NCBI GenBank assembly: GCA_902729315.2
Contig: LR746274.1
Coordinates: 7,375,037-7,439,036, forward strand
Length of the DNA stretch: 64,000 nucleotides
Direction: 5' to 3'
DNA from: Spirodela intermedia
Lineage: Eukaryota > Streptophyta > Magnoliopsida > Alismatales > Araceae
Shown: in pieces, positions 21,418 to 32,913 of the stretch
How the letters are laid out: each line of letters opens with the position of its first letter
Numbering within the stretch: position 1 is the stretch's first letter
The notes under the pieces: model-generated
The model's input: only the letters and a program-made list of their open reading frames with translations
The model's database searches: none
What the model was told of the DNA's origin: nothing
Translations under genes and position numbers: made by a program

Positions 21418-22983
21418 TGATAAGTTTTCATTATCATGAGTTAATAAGTAGTAAATAATATAGTTTTAGCCTTAACTCATGATAAATAGACTTATATTTG
21501 TGTTAAAGTGTGAAAAGTTGTTTTCAATTGATTAATATGAATTTTTCGGTAATTATGTGATTTTATACGAACTTATATGATTTTCACAGTCTTACTTTTG
21601 AGATAAATGAAGAAAACGAAATAAAAAATAAAAATAAGACAAAATGGTGGGGACCTGCCAGCCAGCCAGGCTCGCAAGCAGGTCAAAAGTACAGTCGGGG
21701 AGTAGCCGCGAGTAGGGGCTCAAGCAACTTGGATCGATAGAGGCATGTGTGCGCCACTCCCCTTCCACGTCACTGGTGGCCAGCCGGCTGTGGGGCAAAG
21801 AGTGGTCGTACATGCGACAGAAGGGACTTACTTTGAAATATAACATTACTATATATTCGCCTGATAATTTGACGCACAAGTGATGTGGGACTAAACTTGC
21901 ATCACCTTCTACAGAAAGGGTGGGCAATCGGCCATCGGTGAAGGATTAAGCAATAAGAATCGCTGGATCATCGGCAAAAATTTTGTCAACACAATTTGTG
22001 GAGCATTGTTACTAAAATTGTTGAACAATTTGCGAAAAAAGGATTGTGAATCCATTGAGTAAAGCATCTCTGATTGATTGACGAACAAGCCGTCGTCGGG
22101 ATTAGGACGATATGTCGGGAGATGAGTCGCCACCTCCTGAGAGCATATTAGATGCGATGAAGAGCCTCCTCTTGTTATGTGGACCTCAGGATGAAGCTCT
22201 CTGACATATTCCCCACCTCCATCCAGCTCCTCTCTGTTGGGTGACAGCCGCCGGAGAGCCACAAAGTCGTCATTTTTCCGCTCTATCATGTGATAGCTGT
22301 TGGAGACGATTTAATGACTCATTTCATTAATCTCTAGACTTCGCAAGGAGATCTAGAGATTGCCCACATCGTCTTTATCCAAGGAGAGCCTCTGAGGCCA
22401 TGGACTCTGCACGACTATCCTCCCAAATGCTCGAAATTCCAGTGCATCATCGATGCATCGCCACCGCGACATCGGAACTCTGTTTTCCTACTTTCAACTT
22501 AATTTCTGTTTCATTTAGTGATAATTTGTTGATTTTAAATTTACCAAGATATACTTTATTTCATTACGATTCTTTTGGCTTTTATAGATCTTAATTTGAT
22601 CAATTAAATTGTTTGTAATTGCTTACATAAGAATCACCGAGCGGAACTTTATTTTCACCTAATTTGCTTTCGCTGGGCGCTGATGTCATCTTGATGTCTG
22701 CACCCTTATTTCCCTTTTTTGTGAATTTTAAATATATTTTTTTCATTTGCTAGTATAAAATTCATAGAAAATAGTATTCTTTGAGCAAAATTTTAAATAA
22801 TTACCATATATTATATTACATCCTTGTAATCGACTTGGAAAATTATCACTATTTTGAAAGTTTTATTGAATTATAATTGATATATTTGTTTAGAAATACT
22901 TCTATATATCTAAAAATTTCTATTTTCTAGTTTTATAAATTTTAAATTTGCATGATTTACTATACAACGACTAAGTCACGTCA
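21418..22983 (+). repeat. LTR of plus-strand gag-only element (C1), TG...CA
   Basis: Starts TGATAAGTTTTCATTATC at 21418 and ends GACTAAGTCACGTCA at 22983, 1566 bp, the same family as the solo LTR at 46108-48172. The block with the tRNA-like B box is missing from this LTR version. No primer site follows: ATGTATTACATAATATTTAG starts immediately. Confidence 0.85.
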
Positions 22984-24600
22984 ATGTATTACATAATATT
23001 TAGTTTTTTTTTATTTTTTTTAGAGTACACAAAAATATTAACTCTTGTTTTATTTTCTTTTTTTATAATTTTTTTGTTTTAAAATAATGAAGAGTAGCAA
23101 GGCAAAGACTGGAGCATACTGAAGGAGGGTAACAATTATTAATTGTTTTTATAATTTATTGGTATTTATGTATTGTAGAAGATCCTTGTATCTAAAGTTA
23201 GAAAATCATTTCACTATTTCGTTCAAAACTAAAAATTTGAAAGAAAAATTAATTTTGATAGATCCTGAAAGAAGTACAAGTCAAACTAATAATAATCCCA
23301 TGGCCATAAAAAATTATAACATCCGTGATTCATATCAATGAGCATCCAATATTAAAGTCTCATTAGCAACCATTGTTAAATTCAAAATAAATTCAAAAAG
23401 TTTCCAAATGCTCTCTAATTTTCATGGATTACCTTTAGAAAAACCCCATCAACATTTTAAAAAAAATTACATAGTCTGTGATTTAGTTAATCTCTTTCAA
23501 GTTACACCAAAAGTTATTAAGATAAAATTATTTCCTCATAGCTTAAAGAACAAAACTAGTTATTGGTTATCCACATTAGATAGAGAATTAACTAGTTAGA
23601 AAGATAGAACAAACCTTTTCTTTGAAAATTTTCTTCCTTAGAAAAAACTCAGAATATGAGAAAACATATATGAAGTTTTGCTCAAAAGTCAAAAAATCTT
23701 TACATCTAATATGAAAAAAATTTATAAATTTACTCATAAACTATTCTCATCATGCTATACCAAAGTGGCATATTAATAGAATTTTTTATGATAAATTATT
23801 AGAACAACATAGAAATATGGTTGACTCTATATGTGGAAGTGCTTTTTTGGAGAAAACCCTTGATGAGATTTATAGAATTTATGAGAATTTAAGTAAAAAT
23901 TCTAGAAATCAAGCCTTTTTTGAGTTATATGACGAGATAAGGAAAGAAGAATTTATGAATTACATCATGATGATGATACTAATTTAAAAAATGAGGTTAA
24001 TCAGATTAATTATAGATTAGAAAAACTTGATTTACTTATTGACAATATTAAAAAGCCTCATAACCTTCAATTTAATGCATATAGTACATGTCCTATGTAT
24101 AATGAAAATGACCATTTCGAATTTCAATGTTATAATTTTGATCACTCATTTCAGCCTAGGTAAGAGCAAGTGCAAGTACCCCATGATTTTAGTAAAAATA
24201 GAGAATATTTTTCTAACTCTTATAATCTTAATTGAAGGAATATTTTTTTGTAGAGAGATCTAAATAATATTCAAAATTCAGAAGCACTTAGACTCAATAT
24301 AAATTCTGAATTTTGTCCAAAACAAGAACATAGATTTAAGAAAAATCAATCTTCTAAAATCCAACTTGATTTTACAGATATGATGCAGCGAATGAGCCAA
24401 ATGATTCAGCAAACAATGAAACAAATGATGTTGCAGCAAAAACAATTTATAGAGGCTTTTAAGAATAAGAGAGAAGAGGGACAATCACCTAGTCGACTCA
24501 CAAAAAATTCAGGAAACTATCTAATAGTAAGATTTCAGTAAGGAGAGTCTAGCTAAAAAATTTTAAAAAAACTCACAAAATAAAATATTAGGATAATAAA
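22984..24600 (+). pseudogene. Leader and gag of plus-strand gag-only element, C1
   Basis: The leader 22984-23158 is followed by gag in frames 23159-23341 and 23408-23599 and later pieces to about 24600. Motifs: FTISFKTKNLKEKLILIDPE, LSNFHGLPLEKPHQHFKK, KIKLFPHSLKNKTSYWLSTL, then NMVDSICGSAFLEKTLDEIY, and a Met/Gln-rich segment. Stops (for example at 23339-23341 and 23597-23599) and frameshifts are shared with C2 and C3, so they predate the duplication. Confidence 0.8.
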
Positions 24601-25112
24601 TACATTAAGTGAGAATATTTTACCTGATCTATATTCTTAATTATTAGAAGAAATAGATGAGCCATTAGAAGTAAATGAGAATATTAAGACTGAAAATATA
24701 GTAACAGAAAACTTGAATAAAATTATTTATTACTCACAATTGATGAATGAATATAGTAAGGATGATGAGGAGAAAGAGTCCTTAGATGAAGAAACAGTAG
24801 TTGATCATGGAAAAATCATCTAAATTTTAGTAGAAGAGAGTAAGGACAAAAATGAGAAAAAATATGTTTCAAGTGAAGAAAAATCAATTGATTTGAGAGA
24901 TGTAAGAGACAAAATTAATAAATCTAATTAGAATTTTACAACCATGGAAGTTGATAGTGAGGATGATGATGCATATCATATACTGAAGTTAGTAGACAAC
25001 TCTTGGAAAGATGAACAATTTGATTAGTTAAGAAACGAAAAACTAGAAAAAGAATTGATTCAACTAATGGTAAAAAAGACAATAATGAATATGATTCAAC
25101 TAATAAGCAAAA
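24601..25112 (+). pseudogene. Acidic gag-downstream linker (plus element C1)
   Basis: Glu/Lys/Asp-rich frames such as LLEEIDEPLEVNENIKTEN and VDSEDDDAYHILKL are broken by TAG codons. It replaces the gag-pol junction; LRSGK-like residues are only faintly visible near 24600-24640. Equivalent to 17894-18308 on the minus strand. Confidence 0.5.
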
Positions 25113-25641
25113 AAATTTGAATTTTAATGAATTCATTAGATCTCAAATTAAAGAAGACAATTCTTTCATCCTTCAAAACCCACAGCCCATTAGAATAATG
25201 TTTAAGCTTGAAATATTTCACTCCTCACAAATTGAACGAATATGTTGAGAAGATAAAATAGAGCGAGGAAATATTATGCAGATAAAAGAATACATTAAGA
25301 AATAGGTGAGTGGAAGAATTAAAAATATCATTTTAGATGAAAAATTTTTAGATTGAGTAAGTGCTAATTTGAAAATTACATGACCGGATCACATTTTATA
25401 GTGTATTAATAGAAAGTATTTACTATTGAATGAGAGCCTTACAAAATAGGATAAAAATGAGGAGAGGTTCTTTCCAAAATGAAAATATTATTTTTGAGAA
25501 TTTATTTTATTTTATTTTTTTACAGAAGGTATGTCAAGGTATATTTATATAAAGCAAACGAATTTATACTAAATCTAAAAGAATATCATGAAACTTACCT
25601 TGGGATAAAAATATATATTGATGGTCATAGATCATCTTATA
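25113..25641 (+). pseudogene. Unidentified coding-like segment (ORF-X, C1)
   Basis: This is the plus-strand counterpart of 17353-17893, with more stops: NLNFNEFIRSQIKEDNS, LEIFHSSQIER and, at the end, a match to the MKLTLGYKYI region. It is followed by ATGCATGGGAGGCAACCCATG, as in the pol-bearing element. Family unknown. Confidence 0.4.
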
Positions 25642-25735
25642 TGATCTAAGTGTTGGCCAGCTGAAGAGATTAAATTCAATGATGCATGGGAGGCAACCCA
25701 TGATATTTATTTCATTCAATTTTTTAAAAAAATTC

Positions 25736-25885
25736 AAGATAGGTGAGCTCACCATCAAGAGGGCCTTGTGTGCACACAACTTGCTGCTGGCCATGTTCAT
25801 GTTGATGTCTGAGTGGATATCCTCTTCCATCATGTGAGAGAGGCACAAGTGTGTGGACTTTGTCACTAGAGACTGCATCAATTGC
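25736..25885 (-). pseudogene. BTB/POZ last exon, truncated by retroelement block
   Basis: Minus-strand MMQSLVTKSTHLCLSH, EEDIHSDINMNMASS, LCAHKALLMVSSPI matches the start of the exon at 4479 downward, then runs into retroelement sequence at 25735. The acceptor that reads GAGCAG at 4480 reads GAGCAA here, so splicing would also fail. About 420 nt of the exon, including most of the BTB domain, is absent. Confidence 0.78.
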
Positions 25886-26293
25886 TCAAAGTGCCAAATT
25901 GAAGATGCCTCTCTACCTTGGTTTTACGGAAAGAAGAAGAAAGAAAAGAGCAGCAGAACCCCATTAGCGATTGATGATCATATTTCAATCCTAAACACCG
26001 AGAGAAGTTCTATGAATATATATACATCTATAAATTAGATTGAAATTGGAGCAAACATCATTGGGGCGAGCATGTATGAAAAAGGATCATATGGATCTTC
26101 ACAAATTTTCAAACCTACTGAACTTCCTCTTTACCAGTTGGATTGTCAACGAAATTCATCATCGACAACATTTCTAATGGGCCAAGAATAATACGTACTT
26201 TGTTCAAAAAAATTGGACACATTGCATATCTTTAAGAAAAGAAACTTGTAGAGAAAAAAATGGCACAGGGTGACCGGTACATTTACAGGGTAC

Positions 26294-26412
26294 CTTCAAA
26301 TCTAAGAACTCCAAGTCGATTGTGAACTTCCGTCGAAGACTGAATTCATCACCAGGAAAATTCCTCACGATCTGTAGCAGCTTCTCAAGTAGTATAACGT
26401 GGAAAACGGGTA
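26294..26412 (-). pseudogene. BTB/POZ upstream exon, open copy
   Basis: This is the same exon as 246-358 but 119 nt and open: EKLLQIVRNFPGDEF, then SLRRKFTIDLEFLDLK, with acceptor CCAG and donor AAG|GTACC. CGA replaces the TGA stop of unit 1, and 6 nt (CACGAT on plus) are present that unit 1 lacks. It is followed, about 400 nt on, by the truncated last exon at 25736-25885, so exon order fits one gene. Confidence 0.58.
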
Positions 26413-28007
26413 CTGGATTAGAGGATACAAGTAAATAAATCTATTGTCGTGCACAAGTCCACATGAACACTACATTGCCTTCTCCCTCTCAGAAAGAACA
26501 AAGCCAAGTCACCCACACCAAAGCTGCATCTTCCATGATGATATAATGTACACAAAAAGGGAGAAGAATGGACTGATCGATGCCCGTTTTAGAAAACGAG
26601 CCATTCTCAGGAATGTGACACGTTGCTTCTAGTTACAGGAATGAGGGAAAAATAGCCAATTGCTTTCCATAAGAAGAACGAAGAAGGAGAAGAAGATAGA
26701 GATGAAAATGCCAAGAACATGTATTCACTCAAAGAGGACTGATGACAATTCTTCATGGAGGACGGTTCTAGTACACTGTCACATTTTACTGGTTGCTGTA
26801 AATCAAGAAATGGAGAAACGTCGAGGGCTTCCGATGTGAAAGAGGAAGGGGAGGGAGGTGAGATAGAGAGAGAAAAAAAGTGAGAGAAAGAGGTACATTT
26901 TTAATAGGAGTCCTTATTTCAGATGTGGAGTGGTTCCAAAGGCGTTGCTGCTTCACCTTATTTCAGACATAATAAAACCCCTGACTCCCCATGTCTCTGT
27001 CCTTTACCTTACATAAGGTCTAGGGTTCCCAGGGCGAGAGAGAGAGGGAGAACATATCAAACTTGAGTGGTCTCGATCTCCCCACCTCCTCCCCTGAACT
27101 ATGTTATGATTAATGGGAATCTGTGATTCATATTCCACATCTCTGAATAATTGAGCTGATCTTAGTTGTTCTTCTCTCTGTCTCTCTCCTTCTCCCTCTC
27201 TCTCCCTCTCTCTCTCTCTCTCTCTCCTTGTGCTTTGCATCTTGTTACTCAATTAAATGGGGCCATTAGATTGGGATTTATTTAGCTCCACTGAAAATTG
27301 CTTTGGCATTGGTTCGACCGATCACCTTTCCTGAGCTTGTTGGTAAAATCCAGGTCCTGTAACCAAGAGATGGTTCATGCGGTGAAAAGTAATGTGGCTC
27401 ACGAAGTTTAGTAGTTTTCCAGGTGTGGCCCCCAAATTTTGCACGCTTGTAGAGGGTATTTTTAATTCGAAATTCCATACAACTAAATCGAGAAAAGTGC
27501 ACGCGTTGAAACAAGTGAGAAGAGGATCTGCTGAGCTTTCAGGCGGGGTGTGCCCACAGTACCGACGACCCCTTACCAAGAGCCTGCATCAATCTGCCGA
27601 ACGGTCCACTGTGGAGGTACAAGAGAGGCTCGATGGAAGGCATACAGATCCTTTACCGATCCTGCCGGACAGAACCCACCCACCTATTCACTTCGGCCCG
27701 ATTTACTCGGCCCATTTTTTATCCTACGGGGTTGGGTCCTTTCTCGCCCTGCATGGCAATTCCGTTACAGTAATTTCATAAAAACTCTCTACATGAGTTC
27801 TCTTGTGGTTCTAACCTATTCAAGAACCTCGCCATCCTGGCGCCGCCGGCCGGTTTACAGGCGAAAAAGGCCTTACAGGTTACAGAGGAGGTGGGAGACG
27901 ATACGTAGCCCCGGTAAAGACAACGACAGAGAGAGAGAGAGAGGCGGAGGTAGAATTAAAATGAGCTTCCACTGGTGTCCGGTACCCTGCTCGACAGGAG
28001 GCTCCTT
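26413..28007. other. Non-coding spacer, unit 2 (as 359-1953)
   Basis: Same content as 359-1953, including the (TC)n tract at 27171-27228. Loss of one GA repeat and a few substitutions open a long plus-strand frame (27550-29046) that runs antisense through the LARP1-like gene; this is a by-product, not a gene. Confidence 0.55.
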
Positions 28008-28989
28008 CTACCTTCGAATCAGCCACTTTTTCCACGTCCCCCTCCTCCTCATTTTGCCATCCTGCGAAGTCAAGATCGACGCACACATCAGCCGAACTAG
28101 ACAAAAAATCCACAGGTTCGATCAGGTTTCCAGATCCAGGGTCGGAAGACTCACCATCACCTCCACCTCCACGGTGGGAGAAGGCTGCAGCGACCGCAGT
28201 ATGAGCACCACGTCGTTCGTCAGCCGTTTCACCTGCGAGGAAATGCCTTGGTTCAACCCCGCACGGAGATCCAAGGGGAGAGAAATCGGCGGTAGCAGTC
28301 GGAATGACAGTCGCTTACCCTCGGAAAGCTGGCGATGGTATGCACGCTCACCCAGCCTTCCTCGTCCATCTGCATCTTCAGGTGGACGTTTCTCGCCAGA
28401 TTGTCCTCGCTGCGCAGATTCCAGTCCGTCGTTAATGGATCCAGGCGCACGATCGGCGATCATCGAAATCGGTACAGAGACGGAGAGAGGGGTACCTGAA
28501 GTAGTATTCGATCTGCGTCCGCAGAAGGAGGGTGACGATCTCGGTCCCCAGACGAGGAGTACTCGGAGGAGGAGAAGGAGCGAGAGGCATGAGCTGGGGG
28601 GGGCCATAGCTCCGTCCCGGCTGGTAAACCGTGCAGAGATACGGGGGAGGGAGAGCGTAACCAGAGAAGCCGCCGTAGTAGGGAGGAGTCGGCGGGGGAC
28701 CCCACTGTCTGTGGGCGTGGCGGCGGTGGAAGCCTTGTTGCCCGTGGAAGCCCGCCATCCTCAGCTTCCTCGGGGAAGACGATGCCGGGAGAAAAGAGGA
28801 TGGAGAGATGGAGGGAGAAGAGGAGGAAGAGATATAGGGAGAAGAGGAGAGTTTGAACGTTGGCGGGCTGGGCCCTGGCGGGAACTCAACTGTAGAGCAG
28901 GGCAGTTGCGGGCGTTGCGGAGTATCCACATACCGCGGAGCGGCAAGCTTGTGGAGCGGACTTTCCAGAAGGATCTTCGTCGCATCCAT
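28008..28989 (-). CDS. LARP1-like La-motif protein, four exons, intact copy (unit 2)
   Basis: Exons are at 28989-28496, 28409-28319, 28232-28161 and 28061-28008 (offset +26054 from the unit-1 gene). All splice signals and the 236-codon frame are preserved. Exon differences from unit 1 are few (for example Gln-Asp to Gln-Gly after FHGQQ), while intron changes such as GCACGG for CCACGG also occur. The La motif has the same Asn/His changes in the RNA pocket. An intact frame in both tandem copies is compatible with recent duplication alone and does not prove function. Confidence 0.68.
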
Positions 28990-30000
28990 CGGATACGTGG
29001 AATTCAGGGATGCACTCTCGCGCCGACCACACCCGAAACCAGCTAACAGGTTGTTTATACCAGAGGGAGTGGGGAAGAGAGAGAGAGAGAGTTGTACAGA
29101 GGGATTTCTAACGTTAGTTTAAGGTAATGGGCTTCGGTGCATGACATGCACGTGATGAGTCTTGTGTGTGGGGTTTTTTAATTTGGCTGTTTCAATTTCT
29201 AGATGATTTATTATTTATTACTTAATGAGTATGGACTACTGAATTTCTTATACCTTATATCCAAACAATATTTGATATTATTTCTTACTTAAATGCTTTC
29301 TGTGTTAGGTGTTACGTGTTAAACTTGAATTTCTCAAAAATTCGAAAGCAACAAAATTGGAAATAATTAAAACATCTCCACTTAGGGTAGGGAAGATGTC
29401 TTCAATGCTAGTAGATACACTAAATACAGATTTGATTATCAGAAGTAATAATTTTATTATTTCATTAAAACATTGCACTAAAATATGTTCCATACATTAT
29501 GCTACCACGTGACATAAATTTTATACACTGTCATAGAAGGCTTTATATTGGGCGTGTTGGGAAAACCTGATAGTATTGTGGAAAAAAATGAGATGTCCGA
29601 ATCTCATTTGCACAGCGCTCGACTCTAGAGTCTTGATCGATGTCCAAGTGGTCCGTGCTCTGCTGACTTGTTTGGTACACACGCGGGGTAAGTAAGGGAG
29701 ATATACGAGCGAGTTCGCAACCTGTTTGGGCTGTGTGTAGAGGTGAGGGTTTTGGGGAAGTCAAAGGGGTGGATCACTGTACACTAAAAACGGGTTCTCC
29801 TCCCTCGTCATACAGAACTAAACCGCTTATGCAAAATTCCTCACATACATGAGCAGAGAATCGCACCGCGTCTGGGGGCTGGGCTACGTGTCGAAGGGGA
29901 TGATGACCCACGTGCGGGCACTGTAGAGTATAAACAAGTTCCCCCTACTCCGCTGACAAAAGTAACCGGTGCCGTGTGAGGAGCTGCCCTACACAGGATT
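28990..30000. other. LARP1-like upstream region, unit 2
   Basis: As 2936-3919: a GA tract near 29074-29091, an AT-rich part, then BTB 3' flank. It carries a 27-nt segment (ACTAAAAACGGGTTCTCC...) near 29784-29811 that unit 1 lacks. No gene is seen. Confidence 0.5.
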
Positions 30001-30560
30001 TCAGACGGTCAGCATCGCCTGGCACATCTCGACCAGGAGTTCACAACGTTGGCGTCGCGGAAGAAGTCGTAAATGCCTTCACCGACGTCGTAGATCTTGC
30101 CGAAGTCAAAGAGGAAGGTGAAGCAAGATCTTCTTCAGGCGGTGGAGCTGGTAAATCCATGCCTCGCGGAGCCTCTCGAGCACGTTGCCAGAGATCAGGT
30201 CCTCCAGAAGGCTCTCCTCACAGCACTCCTTCAGGTCGGCAAGGTCGTGCTTCTTGGCGGCCGCGAGCAGCGCCACCGGGTGCTTCAAGAAGACCTCTTG
30301 CCGGACGACGCCGTAGAGGTAGTTCAAGAGGGCCCCGCAGGCTTCCAAGGACACGTCCTTGATCACAATGACGGAGGACTTCTCCTCCCGGTCGTCGTCC
30401 AGCAACATTCTCTTCAAGACAGGTGAGCTCGCCGTCAGGAGGGCCTTGTGTGCGCGCAACGTGCCGCTGGCCGCGTTCATGGTGATGTCCGCGTGGATAT
30501 CCTCTTCCAGCGTGTGAGAGAGGCACAAGCGTGTGCACTCTGTCGCCAGAGACTGCATAA
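30001..30560 (-). pseudogene. BTB/POZ protein last exon, two frameshifts (unit 2)
   Basis: Essentially identical to 3920-4479, including both frameshifts (after LKK near 30124 and before ELLVEM), so the damage predates the 26-kb duplication. The first Met codon is at 30556-30558. The BTB core (LRAHKALLTASSPV, LNYLYG, ADLKECCEESL) remains open for about 150 residues. Confidence 0.75.
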
Positions 30561-31142
30561 CTGCTCGAAGCGCCAAATTGAAGATGCCTCTCCGCCTTGG
30601 TTCCACGGGAAGAAGAAGAAGAGGAAAAGAGGAGTAGAAGACGATTAGCGACTGATGATCGTATTTCAATCCTTAACACCGGGAGAAGTTCTTAGAATAT
30701 ATGCACATCTGTAGTTCAGATTGAAATTGGAGAAAACACCATATGGGCGAGTCTGTATGAAAAATAATGATACAGATCTTCTCAAATTATCAGATCTAGT
30801 GAACTTCCTCCTTACCGGTTGGATTCGCAACGAAATACACATGACCCACTGGCCCATTAGTCCACATGTGTTCTACATGTTGATGCCCAAGTTGGACCTA
30901 GTTGGGTTAGCTTGGTGTAAATTGTTGTTTCACCACCACATGAAGATTTGGGATCAGCCGTAATATCTCTTGAATCTCTCCTGTCTTTATGTTTTTTACA
31001 ACATCTTCATTTTTATTATGAAAGCAACATACCAAACTTGAGTGGTTTTGATCTTCCCACCTCCCCCCTCGACTATGTTGTGATTCATAGGAATCTGTAG
31101 TCCATATTCTACATCTCTAGATAATTGAGCTGATCTAAGTTG

Positions 31143-31183
<41 letters not shown>

Positions 31184-31932
31184 CAAGTGCTTTGCATCTT
31201 GTTACTCAACTGAATGGGGCCATGAAAGCTTGGGATCTATTTAGCTCCACTGAAAATGTGCTTTGGCATGGGTTCGATGGATCACCTTTACGGGGCTTCT
31301 CGGTGAAACCCAGGTCCTGTAAACAAGAGATGGTTCAATGCGGTGAAAAATAATGTGACTCACGAAGAATACTAGTTTCCCAGGTGTGGGCGCCAAATTT
31401 TGCACACTCGTGGAGGGTATTTTAATTCAAATTTCCTTACAACTAAATCGAGATAATTGCATGTGTTCAAACAGGTGAGGAGAGGATCTGCTGGGCTTTC
31501 AGCCTGGGGTCCACACTACTGACGACCCCATGCCAGGAGCCTGGATCAGTCTGCCAAACGGTCCACAGTGGGGGGGTACAAGAGAGGCTCGATTGGAGTC
31601 ATAATGCTTCTTTACGCATCCGGCCCGACAGAGCCCAGTCCGCCAGCCCACCCACCCATCACTTCAGCCCATTTTATTCGCCCCATTTTTCATCCTTCGG
31701 GGTCGTTTCCCCCCTGCAAGGCATTTCCGTTACAGTAATTTCATAAAAACCCTCTGCATGAGTTTTCCTGTGCTTCTCGCAGGGCTACAGACGCAGAGGG
31801 GCTCACAGAGGAGGTGGGAGACGATACGTAGCCCCGGTAGAGAGAGAGACACAGAGACAGAGAGAGAGGCGGAGGTAGAATTAAAATGAGCTTCCACTGG
31901 TGTCCGGTACCCTGCTCGACAGGAGGCTCCTT
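30561..31932. other. Spacer between BTB and LARP1 copy 2, unit 2
   Basis: As 4480-5847. The (TC)n tract at 31147-31182 is longer by several repeats than in unit 1. No gene is seen. Confidence 0.5.
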
Positions 31933-32913
31933 CTACCTTCGAATCAGCCACTTTTTCCACGTCCCCCTCCTCCTCATTTTGCCATCCTGCGAAGTCAAGA
32001 TCGACGCACACATCAGCCGAACTAGACAAAAAATCCACAGGTTCGATCAGGTTTCCAGATCCAGGGTCGGAAGACTCACCATCACCTCCACCTCCACGGT
32101 GGGAGAAGGCTGCAGCGACCGCAGTATGAGCACCACGTCGTTCGTCAGCCGTTTCACCTGCGAGGAAATGCCTTGGTTCAACCCCCCACGGAGATCCAAG
32201 GGGAGAGAAATCGGCGGCAGCAGTCGGAATGACAGTCGCTTACCCTCGGAAAGCTGGCGATGGTATGCACGCTCACCCAGCCTTCCTCGTCCATCTGCAT
32301 CTTCAGGTGGACGTTTCTCGCCAGATTGTCCTCGCTGCGCAGATTCCAGTCCGTCGTTAATGGATCCAGGCGCAAGATCGGCGATCATCGAAATCGGTAC
32401 AGAGACGGAGAGAGGGGTACCTGAAGTAGTATTCGATCTGCGTCCGCAGAAGGAGGGTGACGATCTCGGTCCCCAGACGAGGAGTACTCGGAGGAGGAGA
32501 AGGAGCGGGAGGCATGGGCTGGGGGGGGCCATAGCTCCATCCCGGCTGGTAAATGGTGGAGAGATACGGGGGAGGGAGAGCGTAACCAGAGAAGCCGCCG
32601 TAGTGGGGAGGAGACGGCGGGGGACCCCACTGTCTGTGGGCGTGGCGGCGGTGGAAGCCCTGTCGCCCGTGGAAGCCCGCCATCCTCAGCTTCCTCGGGG
32701 AAGACGATGCCGGGAGAAAAGAGGATGGAGAGGTGGAGGGAGAAGAGGAGGAAGAGATATAGGGAGAAGAGGAGAGTTTGAACGTTGGCGGGCTGGGCCC
32801 TGGCGGGAACTCAACTGTAGAGCAGGGCAGTTGCGGGCGTGCGGGGTATCCAAATACCGCGGAGCGGCAAGCTTGTGCAGCGGACTTTCCGGAAGGATCT
32901 TCGTCGCATCCAC
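31933..32913 (-). pseudogene. LARP1-like La-motif gene, copy 2, frameshifted (unit 2)
   Basis: Offset +26085 from the gene at 5848-6828, with the same one-base deletion near the N-terminus, so the MDATKI start (32913) runs out of frame after about 28 codons. La-motif exons and splice signals are kept. A base difference near the end of exon 1 changes Pro to Thr (IVPLLL in unit 1, IVTLLL here). Confidence 0.62.

Larger units (their letters stand above)
17270..25735. repeat. Giant inverted repeat, head-to-head elements B1/C1
   Basis: The left arm is about 17270-21175 (minus element: ORF-X, gag, LTR) and the right arm about 21418-25735 (plus element: LTR, gag, ORF-X), with a spacer of about 240 bp. 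The arms end at matching points (GCATGGGAGGCAACCCAT at about 25684 and its complement near 17300). The same layout is at 43400-50069/50310-53589 and 55500-60102/60344-64000. Confidence 0.82.
1..26048. repeat. 26-kb tandem segmental repeat, unit 1
   Basis: Position 1 aligns with 26049, and the match continues nearly base for base through blocks A, B and C. The offset grows stepwise with indels: +26048 at the start, +26054 after a 6-nt difference near 26367, +26081 after a 27-nt difference near 29785, and +26109 after a 17-nt difference near 39490. These scattered indels and substitutions argue for a real duplication rather than a duplicated read or contig. The unit holds a LARP1/BTB gene cluster, a pol-bearing gypsy-type element, a palindrome of LTR ends and two head-to-head gag-only elements. 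Confidence 0.93.

Noticed and set aside
23700-24500. Minus-strand frames over plus gag (24278-24484, 53162-53368, 63169-63375)
   Set aside because: Antisense to the Met/Gln-rich gag segment; the Leu/His/Phe pattern is its complement.
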